From Deltaproteobacteria bacterium (GTDB lineage Bacteria; Desulfobacterota; DSM-4660; Desulfatiglandales; HGW-15): a DNA stretch of 40,690 bases. Shown here piece after piece: positions 18,157-25,438 of the stretch (position 1 is the stretch's first letter; the number at the start of each line of letters is the position of its first letter). The stretch is taken from contig JAFDAM010000011.1 of assembly GCA_019313825.1 (NCBI GenBank), positions 1 to 40,690 of the forward strand, given 5' to 3'. The translations under genes and the position numbers were made by a program. The notes below the pieces were generated by a model, which was not told the DNA's origin, did not search any database, and saw only the letters and a list, made by a program, of their open reading frames with translations.

Positions 18157-19794
18157 TTAATATGGTTTGCCGCCACGGGCTATGGGGTAGCGGCGGCCGT
18201 ATCCGAAGGCCTTTGATGTGACCTTGAGGCCGGGAGGCGCCTGACGTCGCTTATATTCATTGGAGACAATACGCCTGAGAACATCCTTTACCACATCCGG
18301 GTCATGGCCCAATGATTTTATCTCTTCAAGGGAAAGGTTCTTTTCTACAGAAGCCTCAAGTATCTCGTCCAATACCTCATATGGCGGGAGTGTGTCCTGG
18401 TCGGTCTGGTTCGGCCTGAGCTCAGCCGATGGAGGTCTTGATATTACCTGTTCAGGAATGACTTCGCCGTCTCTGTTGATATGATCTGCCAGACGATAGC
18501 ATAGGGTCTTGGGAATATCGGATATCACCGCCAGGCCGCCGCTCATGTCTCCATAGAGGGTACAGTATCCTGTTGCTGTTTCGGATTTATTCCCTGTGGT
18601 AAGGAGAAGGGAATTGAATTTGTTGGAAAGCGCCATTAACAGGTTAGCGCGAATCCGGGCCTGGATATTCTCTTCTGTCTCATCCTCCTTAAGATCTTTA
18701 AAGCTCGAAGCAAGGGTGTCCCTATAGCGATCAAAGATATCGCTGATAGGTATCTCCCTGAAATCGATCTTTAGGTTCTCTGCGAGCGCCCTGGCACAAT
18801 CTTTGCTCAACTCCGAGGTGTATGGGGAAGGCATACTGACACCCATTACATTTTCCGGCCCCATGGCCATACTGGCTATCACGGCCACTATAGAGGAGTC
18901 GATTCCCCCGCTCAGCCCCACCAACATCTTGCTGAACCCGCATTTCATTGCGTAGTCCCGTGTCCCCATTGTGAGACCCTTTAAGACAGATTCCTCCTGA
19001 GCAAGCCAGGGACCCGTTATCTCCCGGTAGTATTTATCCGTGTCCCATATAACCATGTCAGGCTCGAATTCCCTGGCCAGTATAATCAGACGGCCCTGGT
19101 TATCCACAACCATACTGGAGCCGTCAAAGATCAGATCGTCGTTTCCCCCTACCTGGTTGCAGTAGATGGCGGGAACCTTATATCTCTCTGAAATATTTTT
19201 TAACACTTTCATCCGTAGAGGTGGCTTGTTAATGGTATAGGGAGAGGCGGATATATTTATCAGGATATCGATTCCCCTGGCGTTCAGCTCGGCTACCGGG
19301 TCCTGCTCGTAACTGGGAATTCTTTCGAGATCACCCACATTCCAGATATCCTCACAGATGGTGACCCCAAATCTTTTTCCTTCAAGCTCAAACATCAGGC
19401 TGTCTGCTGCCGGCTCAAAGTAACGGGTCTCGTCAAAGACGTCATAGCTGGGTAATAATCTTTTTCCGCCCTTATTGATAATCTTCCCGTTCTTTATAAG
19501 GGCTACACTGTTCACAAGACCCTTACCTCTTCCAGGATTCCTGTCAACGTATCCGCAAAGGACATGTATGCCGTTTATCTGTGATGAAAGGGTATTAAGG
19601 TATCCAAGGTTTTCATCAATAAAGGAGGGTTTTTCCAGGAGGTCCTTAGGGGGATAGCCCAATAGGGACAGTTCAGGGAATATGGCGAGGGAACAACCGG
19701 CACGCCTTGCCTCCTCGCATGCCTCTCTTATCAGAGAGGTGTTGTATTCAAAATCAGCGATAATAGGATTGATCTGTGCGATCGATATTTTCAT
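18157..19794 (-). CDS. nadE: Glutamine-dependent NAD+ synthetase
   Basis: 545 residues with two domains. Residues 1 to about 260 form a nitrilase-type glutaminase with the triad glutamate in FPELSLLGYPP (Glu41), the lysine in GKRLLPSYDVFDE and the cysteine in GVTICEDIWN. The C-terminal part is the ATP-dependent NAD synthase with the P-loop LVGLSGGIDSSIVA, the TGNKSETATGYCTLYGD motif and SAELRPNQTDQDTLPPY. It transfers ammonia from glutamine to adenylated nicotinate-adenine dinucleotide, the last step of NAD synthesis. The ribosome binding site is weak (GGACATTTAAT), and a dispersed repeat lies immediately upstream. The product could supply NAD for the neighbouring dehydrogenases, but that link is only positional. 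Confidence 0.94.
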   Translation of the reverse strand: MKISIAQINPIIADFEYNTSLIREACEEARRAGCSLAIFPELSLLGYPPKDLLEKPSFIDENLGYLNTLSSQINGIHVLCGYVDRNPGRGKGLVNSVALIKNGKIINKGGKRLLPSYDVFDETRYFEPAADSLMFELEGKRFGVTICEDIWNVGDLERIPSYEQDPVAELNARGIDILINISASPYTINKPPLRMKVLKNISERYKVPAIYCNQVGGNDDLIFDGSSMVVDNQGRLIILAREFEPDMVIWDTDKYYREITGPWLAQEESVLKGLTMGTRDYAMKCGFSKMLVGLSGGIDSSIVAVIASMAMGPENVMGVSMPSPYTSELSKDCARALAENLKIDFREIPISDIFDRYRDTLASSFKDLKEDETEENIQARIRANLLMALSNKFNSLLLTTGNKSETATGYCTLYGDMSGGLAVISDIPKTLCYRLADHINRDGEVIPEQVISRPPSAELRPNQTDQDTLPPYEVLDEILEASVEKNLSLEEIKSLGHDPDVVKDVLRRIVSNEYKRRQAPPGLKVTSKAFGYGRRYPIARGGKPY

Positions 19795-19802
19795 ATTAAA
19801 TG

Positions 19803-19838
19803 TCCAAAGTTCGAACTTTAGTTCACTTTAGATCACTT
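19803..19838. repeat. Dispersed AAAGTTCGAACTTT repeat between aminotransferase and nadE genes
   Basis: AAAGTTCGAACTTTAGTTCACTTTAGATCAC is a near-palindromic copy of the dispersed family. It reaches the last codons of the upstream aminotransferase gene (stop complement at 19828), as it does in leuD. Confidence 0.55.
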
Positions 19839-21033
19839 CTTTCCCGGCTTTTTCAATAGCATCCAGGATCTTGGGGAGCTGTTCATCCATATTAATATTG
19901 ATCTGTATGGTCAGGGCACGGGACAACAGTTCAGCAGTCTTGGGCAGGGATGATTTCTGATAGCTGCACCTGGTCTCACCAGCCTCATTTTTAAAGGGAT
20001 ATCCCGAAGGAAGCAGGCTCTTACCCTCCAAGAGATGCTCCCATCTTTCAAAATAGTGCCAGTCGTTCTCATACCAGTAAACGGCACCAACATCTTCCTC
20101 TGTCATAACCCTGTTGAACTCCTTTGCCTTTTCTGAGGTGGGTAGAAAAAATATCACAAAGCTGGCTGAGTCTCCGTCAGGATCGGGAATATTCCTGAAG
20201 GTTATCCGGCCTATCTTTGACAGGGCGTATTTGATACGACTCTTATTCTCCCTCTGGCGTTTCAATATGGTATTGTCCAATTTTCGCAGCTGGGCCAGCC
20301 CTAGGGCACCCTGGAGTTCCATCATCCGAAAGTTTAATCCGATAAAATTCCGTTTTTCAAGCCCTCTTCCGACATCTGGATCATGGTCGTGGCCGTGATC
20401 ATGATATTCAGAGGCACGAATATACAGCTCTTTATCATTGGTGATGACCATGCCCCCCTCACCCGTTGTCAAGGTCTTCACGGAATCAAAGGAGAAGGTT
20501 CCCACCTTGCCGAATGATCCCAATGCCTTTCCGTTAAACCTGCCTCCGCAGGACTGGGCAGTGTCTTCCAAGACAGGTATGCCATGGCTGTCGGCAACAG
20601 AGACGATCTCTTTGATTCGGGCCTGGGCTCCGCACATATGCACAGGGATAATTGCCCTGGTGCGTGATGAGATCTTGCCGGCAAGATCATCAGGATCAAG
20701 GCAGAGACTGTCGTCTATCTCCGCAAAGACAGGGATGGCACCGGTATCAAGTATGGCCTCCCATGTGGCCACGAAGGTGAATCCCTGGGTAATAACCTCA
20801 TCACCGGGTCCGACACCTAGGGCGGAAAGGGCGACTCTGAGGGCGGCAGCCCCTGATGATACTGCCAGGGCATGATTTACCCCGCAGTATTTCGCGAACT
20901 CCTTTTCAAACTCTTCCACCTTGTAGATTCCTTCTCTCTGCTCGTCGAACTCGTATCGGAAAAGCATCTTTCTTGAAAGGACATCCAGTATCTCGTTTTT
21001 TTCTTCCTCTCCTATAATCTCATATCCGGGCAT
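19828..21033 (-). CDS. DegT/DnrJ/EryC1/StrS family aminotransferase
   Basis: 401 residues of the PLP-dependent sugar-aminotransferase family. The motif GTFSFDSVKTLTTGEGGMVITND carries the PLP lysine (near residue 187) and matches the family signature. AVSSGAAALRVALSALGVGPGDEVI, FTFVATWEAI and EDTAQSCGG are the other landmarks. Members usually transfer an amino group to a keto sugar nucleotide such as the RfbB product, although some act on other keto substrates. The N-terminus is longer than in sugar enzymes (GYEIIGEEEKNEILDVL), and the C-terminal region contains unusual WYENDWHYFERWEHLL aromatic clusters. ACAGGAG precedes the ATG. The adjacent iron alcohol dehydrogenase could make or reduce its carbonyl substrate; this is inference. 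Confidence 0.85.
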   Translation of the reverse strand: MPGYEIIGEEEKNEILDVLSRKMLFRYEFDEQREGIYKVEEFEKEFAKYCGVNHALAVSSGAAALRVALSALGVGPGDEVITQGFTFVATWEAILDTGAIPVFAEIDDSLCLDPDDLAGKISSRTRAIIPVHMCGAQARIKEIVSVADSHGIPVLEDTAQSCGGRFNGKALGSFGKVGTFSFDSVKTLTTGEGGMVITNDKELYIRASEYHDHGHDHDPDVGRGLEKRNFIGLNFRMMELQGALGLAQLRKLDNTILKRQRENKSRIKYALSKIGRITFRNIPDPDGDSASFVIFFLPTSEKAKEFNRVMTEEDVGAVYWYENDWHYFERWEHLLEGKSLLPSGYPFKNEAGETRCSYQKSSLPKTAELLSRALTIQININMDEQLPKILDAIEKAGKEVI

Positions 21034-21075
21034 GGCTTACTCCTGTTCAATTAAGTGTCTAAAGTTCGAACTTCT

Positions 21076-22239
21076 TTATCCCTCAAAGGCCAGTCTGTAG
21101 ATCTCCTCTGCTACATCGGTGGTCATAGGCCGTGGGTTGTTCGCCATGACTCTCTCGAGCTTCATGGCGGATTTCGCCATCTCAGGGATGGCCTTTTCCG
21201 GTATACCTATTTCGTTAAGGGTGAGGGGAATGCCGATATCTCCGGCAAGATCAAAGGCAGCATCGGCAGCAAGAGATGCTATGTCCCGATCGGATAACCC
21301 ATCTCCTTCTTTGCCCATGATCATGGCGATCCGGTAGAATTTGTCAATATCTCCCGGATAATTGTATTCGAGCACATAGGGCAGCAGCAATGCATTTGCT
21401 ATCCCGTGAGGGATGTCGAACAAGGCGCCCAGGGGATATGCAAGGGCATGGACGGCACCAACGCCTGACATGGCCAGGCCAAGGCCGGCAAGGTAACTGC
21501 CCATCATCATGTTTTCACGAAATCTGATCTCTTTACCATTGAAGACCGCTCCCCTCAGATTGTCTGAAATAAGGTCTATGGCCTTTAAGGAGATAACTTC
21601 GCTCATCGAATGGGCCTGTATGGATGTATAGGATTCGATGGCATGTGTCAGGGCATCCATCCCAGTATAAGCGGTTATATAAGACGGAAGATTGATTGTG
21701 AGTTCAGGGTCTATAATGGCGATATGGGGATAGAGAAGCGGGCTGTTTATACCGCCTTTGGTCTTTGTCGCTCTCATGGTGAATACTGATGTGAGGGTAG
21801 TCTCACTGCCGGTACCCGCGGTGGTCGGGACCATTATCGTGGGGAGACCCGCATTTTTAACCAGGCCAACACCTATATAATCAAAGGCCTTACCACCATT
21901 CTTTGCCAGAACGGCTATTGCCTTGGCCACATCCATGCTGCTGCCTCCACCAACTCCGATAACACAACGGACTTTTTCTTTTCTCGCCAGTTTTGCGCCC
22001 ATATCGGCCAGCATGGGATCGGGTTCAGGTGTAATGTCCGGGTACAGAAAAGTCTTTACCCGGCTTTTCTTGAGCAGCTCTTGTATGCGCAGACAGGTAT
22101 CCGTTTTGGAGAGGGACTGATCAATCACTAGGAGTGCTCTGGAAGCACCCAATGCCTTGCATTCCAGACCGATCTGATCAATAGAACCCGTACCGAAGAC
22201 CGTCTTCTTCACTCCTTGGATGGTGATTAGGCTATTCAT
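21076..22239 (-). CDS. Iron-containing alcohol dehydrogenase
   Basis: 387 residues of the group III (iron-dependent) alcohol dehydrogenase family. The NAD-binding region has GVGGGSSMDVAKA, and PTTAGTGSETT follows. The iron ligands are in MDALTHAIESY (Asp and His) and in GAVHALAYPLGALFDIPHG (two His). It oxidises or reduces alcohols and aldehydes, with substrate not readable from sequence. An AAGGAG lies 6 bases before the ATG at 22239. It is the first gene of the minus-strand run with the aminotransferase, 42 bases ahead of it. A family repeat (about 21052-21072) reaches the stop region. The run could make an amino-alcohol or amino-sugar precursor, but this is only suggested by neighbourhood. 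Confidence 0.9.
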   Translation of the reverse strand: MNSLITIQGVKKTVFGTGSIDQIGLECKALGASRALLVIDQSLSKTDTCLRIQELLKKSRVKTFLYPDITPEPDPMLADMGAKLARKEKVRCVIGVGGGSSMDVAKAIAVLAKNGGKAFDYIGVGLVKNAGLPTIMVPTTAGTGSETTLTSVFTMRATKTKGGINSPLLYPHIAIIDPELTINLPSYITAYTGMDALTHAIESYTSIQAHSMSEVISLKAIDLISDNLRGAVFNGKEIRFRENMMMGSYLAGLGLAMSGVGAVHALAYPLGALFDIPHGIANALLLPYVLEYNYPGDIDKFYRIAMIMGKEGDGLSDRDIASLAADAAFDLAGDIGIPLTLNEIGIPEKAIPEMAKSAMKLERVMANNPRPMTTDVAEEIYRLAFEG

Positions 22240-22907
22240 ATGTAACTCCTTTTTTATAAGATATGGAAAAAAAGGTATTGTTAAAGGGCCCTGGAAAATT
22301 ATTTAACAGGCCATGTCATACCTCTTTGCAAGCTATCCGGCAATGCCAAAGTTGATTACCCCAAAAAGAGCAATATTTCAAGTTATTAAAGAGATATGAC
22401 CGGAACTAGGCCTCATGCCTACAATGCCTCCTTTGATAGGCACGCTTCCTTGGGGAATATACAATGCCATGCTCTTCCCCGCAATGGGCATGGACTCTTT
22501 ATTTTAAAGACGATACGTTCTCTAAAAGACTTGAAAAGGGCCCTCTGGAGTTATCTGAACTTAGCTCCGCTTCGCTCCGAGACGTTAATTATGCATGGGC
22601 GGTATTTCTCGGTATCGTCAAAAAAAACAACAAAAGATTGTCAATAATATGACTCCCTCACCTTCAACCTATTTCAGGCTGTTCCTTTGTTATGCTGAGA
22701 TTTCTCTTTTATCATAAACAGATATGGTGTGGCGGGAATCTGGCATGGATATAGCATGGATCTAAAAGGATAGCGCATTTCACTTTTCAAAAGATAGGTG
22801 CTCGAAGCTAAGTCGGCCAGGAAATCATATAGTTGAGTTGTTTCATGGGCAGAGAATCAAGTAGAGATACTTTATGGATGAAACAAAATAAAAGGAGGAG
22901 CTAAAAA
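22240..22907. other. Long intergenic region between divergent operons
   Basis: About 670 bases without a convincing gene separate the alcohol dehydrogenase from the signalling operon. The 14-mer TATCCGGCAATGCC (22334-22347) recurs at 29299-29312, and its 13-mer CTATCCGGCAATG also at 37341-37353. A candidate sigma-54 promoter lies at 22741-22756. Two overlapping short frames around 22396-22652 lack ribosome binding sites and recognisable content and are not called. Confidence 0.5.
22741..22756 (+). promoter_or_regulatory. Candidate sigma-54 promoter of the signalling/chemotaxis operon
   Basis: TGGCATGGATATAGCA matches the -24/-12 pattern TGGCAC-N5-TTGCA, with GG at 22742-22743 and GC at 22754-22755 at the required 12-base offset. 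Two positions deviate. It lies about 150 bases before the Hpt gene. No enhancer site was identified. Confidence 0.4.
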
Positions 22908-23231
22908 ATGGATTTTAAGGGATTGGCAGATAGATTAGGCCTGGAGAAAGAAGAGTTTATTGAACTGGCTGAACTCTTTGTAGAGACCGGTTCTTCTGAC
23001 CTCAGACAATTGCAATCAGCAGTTGAACAGGGGGATGTCCAGGAAGTGGTCAAAAAGTCTCATTCCATAAAAGGCGCATCCGGAAATCTGGGTTTTACAG
23101 AGATATTTGGGGTGGCTAAGGACGTTGAAGCGAATGCACGCGAGGATAACCTGGATGGTGCAGTCGGAGCAGTCGTGGTCATCAAAGAAAAAATTGATCA
23201 ATTAGCCCAGGCCATTAATGAAAAAGCGTAG
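22908..23231 (+). CDS. Histidine phosphotransfer (Hpt) protein
   Basis: 107 residues that are almost entirely an Hpt four-helix domain. The phosphoacceptor motif KKSHSIKGASGNLGF (His near residue 48) is clear. Such proteins relay phosphate between receivers and hybrid kinases. A GGAGGAG lies before the ATG. It is the first gene of a set that continues with a receiver-SpoIIE phosphatase, an RsbW-like kinase and a STAS protein, 41 bases ahead of the phosphatase gene. By that order it resembles HptB of Pseudomonas, which feeds the receiver of HsbR. A hybrid kinase that would charge it is not in the window. Confidence 0.85.
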   Translation: MDFKGLADRLGLEKEEFIELAELFVETGSSDLRQLQSAVEQGDVQEVVKKSHSIKGASGNLGFTEIFGVAKDVEANAREDNLDGAVGAVVVIKEKIDQLAQAINEKA

Positions 23232-23272
23232 ATGACTGACAGGTCATCAGTCTCAGGAAGAACTTATTACAG

Positions 23273-24394
23273 ATGAACGATAAACAGAATCTGACTATAC
23301 TACTGGTTGATGATGAACCTGTAGGCGTTAAGGTATTGGAAAAAACCCTGCAAAAGGAGGGGTACAGGACTATTTCTGCCGATAATGGTCCACTGGCACG
23401 AAGACTTGCCTCAAAAAAACAGCCCGATCTCATACTGCTTGACATTATGATGCCGGGCGAAGACGGTTTTGAAGTCGTAAAACTCCTCAAAAAGGATCCC
23501 AGCACAGCATACATCCCGGTCATTTTTCTTACAGGCAAAGACGAGTTGGCCTCCAAGATGATGGGCTTTGACCTTGAGGCTGTTGATTATATAACAAAAC
23601 CGTTCCATGGCCGGGAGGTCGTGGCCCGGGTGCGGCTCCATCTGAAATTGTCTCTGGCCACTAACTCTTTGATAGAAAGTCAGGCAGCGAGACTACGCCA
23701 GATCCAGGATGCACAAACATCCATGCTTGTCACACCTGAAGATCTCCCCGATGCCGGCTTCGGTGTATACTACATGGCATTATTGGAGGCTGGAGGTGAT
23801 TTCTATGATGTCTTACAGATCTCTGATGATATATACGGCTATTTTGTGGCCGATGTGTCAGGGCATGACATAGCCACCAGCTATATCACATCCGCGGTTA
23901 AGGCCCTGTTAAAACAGAACTGTATCCCTATCTATCAACCAGCTGAAAGCATGAAGATGATTAATAACGTCCTGAAGGAGATATTACCAGAAGATAAATA
24001 CCTGACTGCCTGCTATGCCAGGCTGAATCGTGATAAAAAATGTATGACCATCGTGAACGGGGGGCATCCACCTGTTGTTTATCTTCCAAAAGAAGGCCAG
24101 ACCAGGCTCATAGAGATCAAGGGAGATGTCCTAGGCATTTTTAGTGATGTCTATTTCGGAGTTCAGGATATCCGGGTTACTGAGGGTGACCGGTTTTATA
24201 TCTATTCAGACGGGCTTATTGAGAAGCCCGGGCAGAGAAAGGTTTGGACAGAGGGCCTTGACGATCTTTTAAAGGCATGCAGCGGGCTCAGGGAAATCCC
24301 CATCCGTAAGTCTGTGGAGAGATTAAAAGATATGCTGCTGGAAGATACAATCGGATTGGAGGATGACATCGTGGTACTTGGGATTGAGGCGTAA
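23273..24394 (+). CDS. Response regulator with SpoIIE-type PP2C phosphatase output
   Basis: 373 residues. Residues 5-125 are a receiver with LLVDDEP, the phospho-aspartate in ILLDIMMPGEDG, FLTGKD and ITKPF. Residues about 150-373 are a SpoIIE/RsbU-type phosphatase with GGDFYDV, VADVSGHDIATS, VNGGHPPVVYL, YSDGLIE and LEDDIVVLGI, so the metal-binding aspartates are kept. Such proteins dephosphorylate an anti-anti-sigma (STAS) protein when the receiver is activated. The matching kinase and STAS genes follow directly. It corresponds to the receiver and phosphatase parts of Pseudomonas HsbR, with the kinase part as a separate gene. The ATG at 23273 lacks a strong ribosome binding site (AGGAAG about 14 bases upstream), so translation may be coupled to the Hpt gene. 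Confidence 0.9.
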   Translation: MNDKQNLTILLVDDEPVGVKVLEKTLQKEGYRTISADNGPLARRLASKKQPDLILLDIMMPGEDGFEVVKLLKKDPSTAYIPVIFLTGKDELASKMMGFDLEAVDYITKPFHGREVVARVRLHLKLSLATNSLIESQAARLRQIQDAQTSMLVTPEDLPDAGFGVYYMALLEAGGDFYDVLQISDDIYGYFVADVSGHDIATSYITSAVKALLKQNCIPIYQPAESMKMINNVLKEILPEDKYLTACYARLNRDKKCMTIVNGGHPPVVYLPKEGQTRLIEIKGDVLGIFSDVYFGVQDIRVTEGDRFYIYSDGLIEKPGQRKVWTEGLDDLLKACSGLREIPIRKSVERLKDMLLEDTIGLEDDIVVLGIEA

Positions 24395-24483
24395 TAGACC
24401 CTTTGCCTTTTGTAACGATATTTTCCTGTTTCTGAATAGAATTTAAAAATACCGAATGATCAACTACTAACGGTATATTATTA

Positions 24484-24885
24484 ATGGCCAATGACGAGAT
24501 AGAGCTCAAACAATCCTTTTCTGCTACCCTGGAAAATGTTGATAGGGCAGCTGAAAAGATTCAACAGTTCTTGATTAAGACTGGTATAAAAGACCGGTCT
24601 TTTAATATTATCCTCGGGATGAGAGAAGCCCTTATAAATGCTGTTACTCACGGAAATGGAAGTGATAGCAAAAAGAAGGTTACCTTTCGCCTGCAGATGG
24701 AAGGCCATAATCTTATTATGGAAGTGGAGGATGAGGGTCGAGGGTTTGATTGGAATGCCTGTTTGATGAAGCCCCTGCCCTCAAGAGAAGAGTCAGGTCG
24801 TGGGTTGGCTATAATGAAAAGGACTTTTACAAGTATTGAATTCAATGAAAAAGGAAACAGACTTATCCTGGAAAAGATGATTTAA
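24484..24885 (+). CDS. RsbW-like anti-sigma factor / serine kinase
   Basis: 133 residues of the HATPase_c fold as in RsbW and SpoIIAB. The N box is REALINAVTHGNG, the G1 box VEDEGRGFDW and the G2 box ESGRGLAIMK, all intact, so ATP binding is expected. Family members phosphorylate a STAS partner on Ser or Thr and in some cases bind a sigma factor. The STAS gene follows after about 90 bases and the opposing phosphatase precedes it. This is the usual composition of a partner-switching module. No sigma factor gene is adjacent, so the final target is unknown; the nearby flagellar genes suggest a motility factor. Confidence 0.88.
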   Translation: MANDEIELKQSFSATLENVDRAAEKIQQFLIKTGIKDRSFNIILGMREALINAVTHGNGSDSKKKVTFRLQMEGHNLIMEVEDEGRGFDWNACLMKPLPSREESGRGLAIMKRTFTSIEFNEKGNRLILEKMI

Positions 24886-24972
24886 TTATAATAAACCAAG
24901 TAAAAAAATTAAAGCTACAATAATGAATATTGTTGTTTGTATATGAAACAGCATTAATAATTGGAGGAAATT

Positions 24973-25281
24973 ATGGCAACAGCACGGAAAAAATCCACCA
25001 AGAAGACCATCAAGCCAGGAAAAGATATCATAGCGTCCATGGCGGAAGATTTCAAGGCAAAACTACTCAAGCTGGTGGAGCAGGGGATTAAGAATCTCAC
25101 TATAGACTTTAAAGGCGTGAATATGGTGGATTCTGTGGGTCTAGGTGTCCTTATTGCTACCCATAATTCCCTGGACAGTGTCGGAGGAGAATTGACAATC
25201 AAAAATGTCTCCCATGATATCTACAATCTTTTCATGACCATGCGATTGGATCAACATTTTGAAGTGATAAAGGCTGGGTAA
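24973..25281 (+). CDS. STAS-domain anti-sigma factor antagonist
   Basis: 102 residues. A basic N-terminal tail (ATARKKSTKKTIKPGKDI) precedes a STAS domain with the phosphorylation-site motif MVDSVGLGVLIATHNSL, where the Ser after Asp is the residue expected to be phosphorylated by the RsbW-like kinase. The frame can be extended to a TTG at 24961, but ATG 24973 lies directly after TTGGAGGAAATT and is the start. It is the fourth gene of the module and corresponds in order to HsbA of Pseudomonas. The long lysine-rich N-terminal tail is unusual and could contact a nucleic acid or an acidic partner. Confidence 0.88.
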   Translation: MATARKKSTKKTIKPGKDIIASMAEDFKAKLLKLVEQGIKNLTIDFKGVNMVDSVGLGVLIATHNSLDSVGGELTIKNVSHDIYNLFMTMRLDQHFEVIKAG

Positions 25282-25438
25282 TGGGGAGGTCGAATTGAGG
25301 CTAGGCCGGTTGAGCGGGTTTGATATTAAACCATTCAAATTGGCAAACAGTAAAAAGAGTCAACAGTAAGTAAATAAAAAAATGAACAATATTCCGTATA
25401 GGCCTGAGAAAGAATAGAAAAATGAAATGGAGGAGATC

